Source: Atopsyche davidsoni
Taxonomy: Eukaryota; Arthropoda; Insecta; Trichoptera; Hydrobiosidae
DNA: 64,000 bases
NCBI GenBank assembly: GCA_022113835.1
Contig: JAILWY010000019.1
Coordinates: 1,054,001-1,118,000, forward strand
Direction of reading: 5' to 3'
Shown: positions 52,752 through 61,750 of the stretch, one piece after another
How positions within the stretch are numbered: the first letter of the stretch is position 1
Layout: each line of letters opens with the position of its first letter
Notes under the pieces: generated by a model
Databases searched by the model: none
The model's input: only the letters and a program-made list of their open reading frames with translations
What the model was told of the DNA's origin: nothing
Translations under genes and position numbers: made by a program

Positions 52752-55700
52752 CACAATACTTATGAAAATTTAACATATATGATTAAAAAAAAAAGTTAAG
52801 CATCACTAATTAGAAAAGCTCAAAGTTGTAGAATTATTTTTTTTTACCTTTTCCTACCGTGTACTTAAAAATACGCGTCTAGTTTGTTTTTGTGATCAAT
52901 TTACCTTATTGCCTACAATGTTCCTGGCATTATAGTTATTACAGTTTTCTACAATAATTATCATATTTTTCTATTTAAATTTGCTTTTTAAGTGAGCTGA
53001 CAAAAGGCAATTAAATACTCGTCGTAGCGGGTTGAATGTAAACAGTAATTTTACATGGGTATGTACGCCTGTGTATATCCATCCACTCCTAGTTCGCGCA
53101 CATACATACTTCAATACGAAGCTAAACTCATCATATACAATACAAGTCGAGTATTCTTATAGGGCTGCGGAGTAGAAATCGAAAGCATTTTAGAAATGTT
53201 GGGGTCGAACTTGCTGTCGGTTAAAATGTAGCAATTCGCACATCGGGCCCAATTACTTTTATTTATTTTTATAATTTAGGGTAAATAATAAGTATGAGTT
53301 AATAAGCATCGCGGTATCATTACTTTAAGTATACTTTTCAAATTAAATAACCCATAACTGTTAATCTTTAATATACATTATAACTGACGCAAGCCTTGCA
53401 AGTTGTGTGGAAATTATATTATAAAAGAAAAACAATTCATGGTTTTCTCGGTGCAGTTTTGTGCTCACAATGCGAGGTTTTTTCAAAACAATTCTTAGTA
53501 TTTACTAATTATTATGTTTTTACTATTATTAAGACATAAAAATAAGCTTATTTATTAAGAAATATGTCTGACAAGAGTTTATTTTACCTACATTACTTTC
53601 ACATGTTAAGTTTGGTTGACTTATTTGTTAGATATGTTATTTTTATTGCTTTTAATATGTCCATAATAATAATATTACCAACAAAACTGAGAGAAGTACA
53701 ATTCGCGTAGAACTTTAGATAAAGTGAGTGCTATATTAAGAGACAGGGCTTTTTCAACAATATACAAGTTTTGAGAATATATATTAAATAATCTTTTTAA
53801 TATTCTCCAGCTCCCACACTTTGTAAAACCAATGACAAATTTTGACATCAAAAGTTATTTTATATTGACAATTATAAAAATAAAAAGCTTGTACTATTTA
53901 GATTGAGTCGTGCGTCTTTTTTAATAATGAACTTTTTTCACCTGAAACATATTTACAGGGTTTTTAATTTTATAAAATTAAGGGTAGGAATGAGTTACCA
54001 ATAAATTTTATTGATTTTTTATTATTAACTTTTTTAACCTAAAAGCTTATTTATTGGATTTTTAATTTGATAAAATCAAGGGTAAGAGTGAGTTACCGAT
54101 AATTTTTTTATGATTTCTTTTATAGTGACAAACAAATAATGCCCTCCAATTGTAGTTCAGCGTAAAAAGAGATTCTTAAGGCTCTGAGCTCAAATATAGA
54201 AATAATTATCACTTCTCAGTATTCGTCATCTGAGATACGGACACGCGCTTCCACGTCGCACCTCAGGACAAACTTGTATATATCGTTGCAAAATTCCCGA
54301 AGTTCCCGAAGAATGTTCAGCCTGCGAATTCGGTACGATGTTGCCATTCGGCCGACGGAATATTCTTAATATTTTTACATATTGCTCTCGCGATGTTCGC
54401 TTTCTGTTTTGATTTGCATATCTCTGTCCATTCAGTCATTTTGATATTATTCAAATATCAAGGTTGAATTTATTGTTTAGTGCGGCATTGTATGCTGGGC
54501 CCCGTCTGGCCGGAATACATATTATATTCTGCGCTATCCGAATAATAAAGCAATTAAGACAAATATTCGATATTCTACTTAAAATTAAATTGAATTATAT
54601 TAAAGCTGTATCACTTTTATTTTCTCTTAAATAAAGTGCCCTAGACGTCCCGATAGCACCCAGCGTTAAATCGAATGAGTGTAGTAGCACTATCGTCACT
54701 ACTTTTCATGAAAAATTAAATAAAGTTGAATGAAAGTGCTACATTGCATTGTCGGTTATATTATGTCGTGTGTAAAAGCCCATTTATATATTTTCAAAAA
54801 ACGCTATGCACTGTAGATAGATTTGATGCTATTGTCAGTAGTTTGTATTTTTATGGAATAAGTTTTCGTACTTGTCTAGTAAGCAATGTTCAAAAATTCC
54901 AAAAAATGAATATAACGTTTTCTTTTCTGTAAACTGCTGGAAGTGGACTTCAAAAGGACACGTCGACAAAAGTGTGCCGCACTTCCCAGGCGAGTTGGTA
55001 GGAGGTGAGTTCGAGAGGATCGCTGGGTGAGGGCTGTTACTCGACACTTTTACCCCACAGCGTCTTATTCATGAAGATCACAGAAAACCTGCATATCAGA
55101 TGGTTTTTTTTAGTTTTCTTTTTTGTAAAATCTGATATAGTTTTATTAACTCTACAATAAGCATGCAGAGTATTCTTAAAACAATATATACACGGTCCAG
55201 CCAAATCAGTTGATTTATTTATAAATTGTTTGATTTCTAGATAACTATGGAGCAAATAATTATTTTATTTTATTTTTGATGTGAATCTTCATTTGCTAAC
55301 ATGATTTGAAATTATTTTTTTTCTTGAAATTCTGGTGTTTAATAACGTTAATCTCACATACAAATTGATTAAGGTTACAATTATAATATAAAATAAAATT
55401 ATATTGGGAAGTTTTATAACTTATTTAAACTAAACATTATTAGAATATTACAATATATCACAACTACTATGTTACTCAGTGCATTGTTAGCAATTTTTTA
55501 AAGTATTTAAATCAATATATTACAATTAAAATTACTTTTTTAAAACATTAAATACAATATATAAAGCAAACGGTGGAGCATACATCTCTCCCTAACCAAA
55601 ACTTGTCGCGAGACCTGTCAGAAAGTTGCCAGACTATGCCTAAAGGTTTTAATGTTGATTTGAATATAAATTGCAACTAATAATATTTCTCGGTTTATTA

Positions 55701-57055
55701 ATAACCATCTCCTTATTTTTTAAATCTTCAGATATAAATCAATCGTGTTAGTTGATATGGAATCAAATACGTACGAGAGTAGCAATTTCGAAACTCCCCT
55801 AAGTAGTGAAGTGTCACTTGTGCCTCAGCTGTTAGGAAGAAATAGGTAAACTATGCGTGAGTCGCTCTCGGAGACCAAAATTGCTGGGGTTAATCTATTC
55901 TAAGGGTGGTTGATGCACTTTTAATTATCTACTTTCGAAAACGCATTAAATCAATATTAAAAAAAATATATACTACATTCTTTTATAATTTCGATTCAAA
56001 TGTATATTTTATAGAACTAAACAAATTAAGAAAATTATATTTATGCCAATGTATTTAAAAATATCTAATTCACAAGTAAAGTTACAATGTAATTATCATT
56101 AAAAAAATCATTTTAAAACTGTAATGATCAACTGAATTTAAAATTTTAACTAAAATACTTCTGATTTTTTCTTAACAAAAGTTTAAGAATAATAATGAAA
56201 GAATTGAAAAGAAAGTATGAAAGGTTTGATGATACATTAAAGTACGACAAATATGAGTAGTATTTTAATACTAAAAGTCTACAAATATGTATTGAAATGT
56301 ACTGTATTTCTCGTGCCGTGCAATTGTAAATTTATTGTACATATTATTAAAAGGTAGTTCTGCATGTTTGTAGTTTACTGTCCCCACTAGGAGGGTACAA
56401 AACTATTCAATTGTTGTGAATAAAGTTACGTACTGATATAATATATTATTCAAAGAAGAATATTTTAAAGGCCAATTTGAAGAAGTAAAGCTCGCCCCAC
56501 CCACTTCCTCTTCCAGACCCGAAAACGAACATTTATTGTTGTTCAAATTGATCGAGGGTTCTTTTTTATATAAAATCATAAAACTTATTTATGGTTATAT
56601 TATATCAAAGTACGCGAGTCGTCTACGGTATAATTAACGTTTATGTTCCCCAGTGCAGAGCATCATCTAGTTGGGTTTTATTAGCCTTGTAGCCGTACGA
56701 ACTTTTATAGAACAACGCGTTCGTTTTACAGCTCGGGCGGCAATAAAAAAATATCATTAACCTAAACATTAAAATGTATTTAAATTGTACAAACGATCAT
56801 ACGCAGTCGGCTGTGCGCAGCGAATGAATATTTTTGTCATGTCTTCGTGTGAATTAATGCTTATTTGCATGTAAACAGTGTCGGTAAATATTATCAGGTG
56901 TCATTTTAGTTAAATTGATTTGCAAATTAATTTACCGGCACATCGATCGATAGATCTTTGCAAAGATGATTTTCCAATGTATATTTTGTATGCTTCATTT
57001 ATTTCCCGATTTATAAAATTTAAAGAATTACATTTTTGATGAGCGTTTGCATCCG
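52752..57055. other. AT-rich noncoding DNA upstream of bab
   Basis: No gene seen. A GC-richer patch lies at about 54235-54370 with a related one to 54540, and others at about 55590-55650 and 55850-55890. The 97-base tandem duplication is listed separately. Confidence 0.55.
53917..54123. repeat. Diverged tandem duplication, 97-bp period
   Basis: Copy 1 (about 53917-54013) and copy 2 (about 54014-54123) align in order: AACTTTTTT at 53930 and 54027, then CCT...AAA, TTTTTAATTT, AAGGGTA and GAGTTACC. Substitutions are scattered and there is little length change, which indicates an old local duplication. Confidence 0.75.
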
Positions 57056-57059
57056 ACGG

Positions 57060-57465
57060 TACAAATAGGCATGCGTAATGTTGGTTTTAATTTTGAAGAA
57101 AGAACGTCGGTTCAGGTACTGAAAGACAGATCGGGATGCTGCTGAAAGTTGAATCCCTCGGAGGCTCGGCCGGCTCTGAGCGTCGCGACGGCGCCCGATC
57201 GGTGCGCGGAGATCTTCCCCCGCCAACTTTTGAAACTTTCTTCAATCCTTTTGAAAATACGCGATCGACAACAATTGCATCGTCTGCCACGTACGTAGGC
57301 CTAAATCGCGAGCACTCGCACAATATTAGTATTCCACGATCGATACAATATCATATTGATATAGCAGTCGTACGGAGCAGCATTAAAAGGTATCGAGGCC
57401 CCCTGGAGGGGGAGAGCGCGCGGTGATTCGCCGGCGGCCGCGCGGGGCGCGCCGGCCTCCGCGAC
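57060..57465 (+). promoter_or_regulatory. bab: bab promoter-proximal GC-rich region
   Basis: GC content rises from about 57060 into the bab exon. The stretch contains clustered CGATCG words (three copies, with CCGATCGG and CGCGATCGA contexts), TACGTA, and a CCCCCTGGAGGGGG palindrome at 57398-57411. An ATG at 57136 opens a 96-codon frame ending in TGA at 57424-57426. If transcripts start upstream of the proposed site, this would be a long upstream ORF. It shows no domain and may be chance openness in GC-rich DNA. Confidence 0.5.
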
Positions 57466-57500
57466 TCAGTCCGCCGGCTCCCGCGCCCGCACGCAGTCGT
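57466..57500 (+). promoter_or_regulatory. bab: Initiator plus downstream promoter element
   Basis: TCAGTC at 57466-57471 matches the arthropod initiator TCAGTY, with A+1 at 57468. AGTCGT at 57495-57500 starts exactly at +28 and matches the DPE consensus DSWYVY at all six positions. Strict Inr-DPE spacing is a known requirement, and TATA-less DPE promoters are typical of developmental regulators. I see no TATA box at -30. The predicted transcript start is 57468. Confidence 0.5.
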
Positions 57501-57678
57501 CTCTCTGCACCCGGCCGCCGCCCGCCGCCCTCGCCGCACGCGATCCCGATCAAAACAAACCGCCGCGACCGATTCGTCCGGCTCGATTTCCCGCGCTCGC
57601 TCTCGCCCATCCTCAAGCTGGCTGAACGCGGTTCCCTTGTCGACTTTAATAGGTCACCGTTCTTGTCCCGCTTCGCGG

Positions 57679-57696
57679 ATGCGGTTCCGAGGGTGA
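57679..57696 (+). promoter_or_regulatory. Five-codon upstream ORF in the bab 5' leader
   Basis: ATG at 57679 opens MRFRG and then TGA at 57694-57696. It is out of frame with the bab start at 57759. In the proposed 291-base leader it is the only ATG before the bab start, so it could reduce or pace translation initiation. Confidence 0.4.
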
Positions 57697-57758
57697 AGAT
57701 TCCGACGCCGCGGCCTGTCGACGGGCGCGAGTTCTTGGAGCCCCCGCGCGGCCGCCCC

Positions 57759-58469
57759 ATGCTCTCGGAGGAGAGGCCCGAGGTTCCCGCGCCGCCGGCG
57801 CCCCCGACGCCGCGGCCCGACTGCGAGCGTCCCGACGTGGTCACGGCGCCCCAGTTCTGCCTGCGCTGGAACAACTACCAGAGCAACCTCACCAACGTGT
57901 TCGACGAGCTGCTGCAGAGCGAGTCCTTCGTGGACGTCACCCTGGCCTGCGATGGCCGAAGCATGAAGGCTCACAAGATGGTGCTGTCCGCTTGCAGCCC
58001 CTACTTCCAGACGCTCTTCTGCGAGAACCCCTGCCGACACCCCATCGTCATAATGCGCGACATTCAGTGGGCCGAGCTGAAGGCCGCCGTAGAGTTCATG
58101 TACAAGGGAGAGATCAACGTGTCGCAGGACCAGATCGGGCCCCTGCTGAAGGTGGCGAACCTCCTCAAGATCCGCGGCCTGGCCGAGATAAACGGGGAGC
58201 ACGACATCGCGGCCGCCGCGTCCGGCTCCTTCGGCGAGGGCGCTCCGCCACCGGACCGCGCCCCCCGCGCCGACGGCGAGCCGTCGGCCGCCAAGTTCCG
58301 CAAGCGCCAGCACCCGCCCAGCCCGCGCTGCTCGCCGTCATCCGGCCCGCCCGGCGTGCCGCTGGCCAACCTGCCGCCGCTGCCGCCGCTCGTGCCGCCC
58401 GGCCCGCTGCATCCCGATGACCTGGAGATCAAGCCGGGCATCGCCGAGATGATCCGCGAGGAGGAGAGG
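57759..58469 (+). CDS. bab: Bric-a-brac BTB transcription factor, first coding exon (partial)
   Basis: This exon encodes the N-terminal 237 residues of a Bab-type nuclear transcription factor. Residues 32-146 (57852-58196) form a BTB/POZ dimerisation domain. It contains FCLRWNNYQSNL, the BTB core FVDVTLACDG, KAHKMVLSACSPYFQTLF, and EFMYKGEINVSQDQIGPLLK. These match the Bab subtype more closely than Broad, Abrupt or Chinmo. A Pro/Ala-rich linker follows, then DDLEIKPGIAEMIREEER (residues 220-237), the sequence that precedes the Bab DNA-binding (psq/AT-hook) region. The exon ends in phase 0 at AGG|GTGAGT. The DNA-binding exons lie beyond the window. Start choice: ATG 57759 is the first in-frame ATG after an in-frame stop at 57384-57386, but its context is weak (C at -3). 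The frame is also open back to 57387, so an upstream coding exon spliced in is not excluded. Bab proteins pattern limbs, ovary, abdomen and sexual dimorphism in insects. Confidence 0.93.
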
Positions 58470-58475
58470 GTGAGT
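58470..58475 (+). other. bab: Splice donor of the bab BTB exon
   Basis: AGG|GTGAGT. The cut falls between codons, directly after ...IREEER. In Drosophila Bab1 this block continues with AKMM, consistent with a conserved exon boundary. If the donor is not used, the frame continues for 26 Cys-rich codons to a stop at 58548-58550. Confidence 0.85.
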
Positions 58476-58689
58476 CCTCCGCACGAGTGTTGTCTTTTGT
58501 GTTCCTCGCACTGCCCGATGTATCCCAGATCCTTTTTGTTTGACATCTAAGTTAATATTTTTATTTTCACGGATATCTCATTGAAGTATTAGAAATTTTA
58601 AATGATTATTTTACCGGACGTATTTTCACATAAAATAAATTTATTCAAATAAAATAGAAAAACATGATGTAAAAAAGTTCAGTGACGTT

Positions 58690-59200
58690 GCTGGGAGAGC
58701 GATAAATTCGTTATCGAGCATCTGTTGAACATCCTTCTGGAGCACCTCCCCGCGCCCTCGCCATCTCTCGTGCTCGCTGCATTAACATTTTGTCTTATTT
58801 GTGACGGCGCAGACCGTCACCGCTCACCTCAGGCCGGCCGAAATTGCCAAGAAAGTCACTGTAAGATAATGACGATTCGGGTGAAGAGGGAATGGAGATT
58901 TTTATGGATTATTATCGTTCAATCTGCGGACGTCCTCGGCGCGGCGCGGTGCTTGCCGCAGATGTTATGTTAGAGGCGGAGGAGTTACTTCTCTCGAGAG
59001 CGCCTCAAACTGCACGGAATACGTAAAAGCAAACAGCTCCGGTTCATTGAACATCTATATTCAAAATGTCTGCCAGTTGTATTTACTTTACCTCCCTCCG
59101 CATTCAATGCGCCAGTGATATAAAGTTAGAGAAAACACAGCGAGAAGTTTGTCAACGAAAACGAATAATAAATTACCCGGGATGCGCCGCGGTAACTGCT
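58690..59200. promoter_or_regulatory. GC-richer intronic island next to the BTB exon
   Basis: It contains CGATAA-ATTCG-TTATCG, a perfect GTGACGG / CCGTCAC hairpin at 58801-58820, and CpG-rich segments (CCTCGGCGCGGCGCGG near 58935). Lying about 220 bases inside the intron, it is a candidate intronic enhancer. The 82-codon frame across it shows no domain. Confidence 0.35.
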
Positions 59201-59615
59201 GTTACAACAATATTTATTAAAATATTTTAAACTTAATACTGCGCAAACGTTTCAAGTCTATTCAAATGAAAATAAGCTATGTCTATTTGAATAGTGCAGT
59301 ATAATGAAATATATAATACAAACTAAGTAGCAAATCTGCATAACTAACGAATGCAAGAAATAATAAGTTTTTTCTGCATTTACTTTACGTTTGCCTTTTA
59401 TTTAAATTTGCGGATTCTGTGTATGACTCGCTTCGATACGTCCGACTCTTTAGAGATATCCATATTTATAAAGTCTCAATCGGAGTACTATTTGAACGAT
59501 ACTCAGGTGAATAATGCTAACGAAGTGCAAATATCTAGACCAAAATAAAAAAGTGTAAAGAGTTCCGAAACCAAGGCACGGCAAATATTATTTTTAGTAA
59601 CCTAAAAAAAATTGT

Positions 59616-59637
59616 CAAGCGATGCGAGCATCGCTTG
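59616..59637. repeat. Perfect 9-bp stem with CGAG loop
   Basis: CAAGCGATG-CGAG-CATCGCTTG is flanked by an A-run upstream and T-rich DNA downstream. It has the shape of a bacterial intrinsic terminator, but nothing else in the window is bacterial. It is best read as a small hairpin of unknown role. Confidence 0.5.
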
Positions 59638-61206
59638 GATGATCTTTTCTGTTTTTATTTTATCGGTAGCTAATTGAAAAAACTCAATGTGATGAAATGA
59701 ATTTATTTTTCATGATTTTACATAGGTGCAAAATTCTCAGCTACCAGAAGAAGGGAATGTTTCTTCCGGCATTCTTTAAAAGCAATTTCAACTATCCGCA
59801 ATTCAGACGGCTGAATCAATCATCGGTCTTCTAATATCAAGTATTCTTCTAGATTCTTGTAATGTTTTTTGCATTCTTATTCAAAGTGACACGATTAGCA
59901 TCACTTCGCAAACAAATATATTCTATGCAGTTCGGCAATACTCTCGTTTTTATTTAATTCTACTTTTCCTTATTTAGTCATTGATTTGCTGATAGGTAAG
60001 ATAGATTAAAATATTTGAGTTTAAATTCATAAATATTATTCCAATAAGAATGGTTTTTGGATTAAAAAAGAGATATTTCGAAATAATCAGGCACTTGTGT
60101 ATTGCCTCAGATTCAAATATGATTATACAATATTATTTTCTTGTAAATAATTTAAAGAACCTTTCTTTCTACAAAAAAATCAATATTCCATTTGAGGGGT
60201 CGTATATTTGTTATTTATGTTTTATATAAGTCTGCATTCGCCGGGTTGCTCCGGCTGATAGCCAAATATTGCTTGAAACAAACTCAAAACCGAACCCTGC
60301 AAACTTCTTTTGATGAAATAACCGAAATATTGTTTCGACGTTATAAATGATTGCTTCGATAAATTTAAAAAAATGTATCGTGTGCGACCGAAACGTTACC
60401 GAGAAGAACAACCGGAAAACAACCATTCGCTTCTGAAGGCTTCAACACTAAAACTTCACTTCGTTATGATGTATCAAACCAACTTTCAATAAAAATCATT
60501 AAATAATTGTATTATTTATTTATTTAAGAATGAATTTAATAAGTATGTATATATTTTAAATAAATAAATATGATTCAATACATCAAAACTGAATTAGATC
60601 AATTTCGTGTCTTTGTTGCACTTTTAAAAATTCTCTCGATTGTGAATAAAATACGGTTTTTGAATCATTAATGATCTAAAATGCTATTTCAATAATAACA
60701 ATAAAAAATATATAAATGGAGTTTTAATTATGTGTCTTTTGTTTTAAATTCCATCGCAATATTTAGGAAGAGCATTTTTTTTCTTTAAATATATGAGAAA
60801 TATAGTTTTTACAAAAAAAAAACTGAGAAGGTCGCGTGTATTTTCGTAGGTATCCGGTTTTTACATTATTTTATATCTCCTTTTTTTTTTTTTCTTTACA
60901 TGTCTATTATTAAATACTCACCTTTAAGCTGTAATAAATAAGCAAATCGTCATATTATTATTTAAACACTCATGTAAACTAACTATAGATTTATTTTATG
61001 CCGTCAAGATGTTTATCGCAAATAAAATATAAATATACTTTTTTTGTTACTTTGTTTCTTAAAAAAGTATTGACATTCATTTTATTGGAATATTCAAAAC
61101 CGATTTTATTAATTCAGTAGGCGGGTATTACGCGTTTAATGTCATTATCATATTACTTAACACAATGTAAAATAATAAATCAGCGTTCGGAATGTTTTAA
61201 GTGCAA

Positions 61207-61208
<2 letters not shown>

Positions 61209-61268
<60 letters not shown>
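61209..61268. repeat. AT microsatellite, 30 units
   Basis: Sixty uninterrupted bases of AT dinucleotide, directly adjoining the GC-rich island at 61270. Confidence 0.95.
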
Positions 61269-61269
<1 letters not shown>

Positions 61270-61271
<2 letters not shown>

Positions 61272-61750
61272 TGTGAAAGGGTGAGGGAAGTGCTCGGCGG
61301 CGGGACCGGCGGCGGCGGAGCGCCCGCGGAGGAAGACGGTCGAGTCGCCGAAGATCCGAGGCTCGAGAGAAGCCGAAGCTTGCGCTAAGCTCACTCCTCG
61401 GCGGGCCGGAGACGCCGATCAGCCTTGCATTTACTATTCCAGGGTTGATTATTTACTCCGCCGTATAAAGAGAAGTTGAATTCGTGGAAAGTCCCGCGAC
61501 ACTGGAGCTACAGAATTAATCAGCGAGGAGGGCCGCGCTGAGCGCAGCGGCCGTCTCTGATGTAACCCTGGGATGAAGAAATATTTTGATGATGCCCGCA
61601 TAATATTATTTTAGGGGGAGATTATTTATTTTATTTATTATATTGGATTAAGATAAGTTTAATTACTCGAAGACCGGCGGAGTGAGCTGGCAGTATTATA
61701 TTACACTCGCACCGACGAGATAAGATACGTGGAGTTAGACACATTTTATT
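61270..61750. promoter_or_regulatory. GC-rich intronic island with GATA-type sites
   Basis: It opens with a CpG-rich lobe (GGCGGCGGGACCGGCGGCGG) and a purine-rich stretch, and later has GAGGGCCGCGCTGAGCGCAGCGGCC. A homeobox/GATA-like part follows with GGATTAAGATAAG near 61645 and GAGATAAGATACG near 61717. CCAGGGTT at 61439 and AACCCTGG at 61564 form a distant inverted pair. It is the most elaborate island in the bab intron within view and a candidate enhancer. Confidence 0.4.

Noticed and set aside
52456..52776. ORFs encoding poly-Tyr/Ile across the TA microsatellite (also 61197-61394)
   Set aside because: They are produced by the dinucleotide repeat itself.
57423..57758. Extension of the bab reading frame upstream to a GTG at 57423
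   Set aside because: GTG is not an expected animal start here and the Inr-DPE site lies inside this stretch. The open frame is explained by GC-richness, although splicing from an upstream exon remains possible.
57383..58546. Long ORFs of 142-219 codons overlapping the bab exon on the minus strand and in another + frame
   Set aside because: They are shadows of the GC-rich bab coding exon; none shows a domain, while the chosen frame encodes an unmistakable Bab BTB domain.
59616..59637. Hairpin with flanking A and T runs as an intrinsic (bacterial) terminator
   Set aside because: The locus is animal nuclear DNA with a spliced gene; the resemblance is structural coincidence.
21200..61170. Scattered ACAATGT words as Doublesex sites controlling bab
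   Set aside because: They occur at about the frequency expected from base composition and are mostly outside the islands, so there is no enrichment to support the idea.
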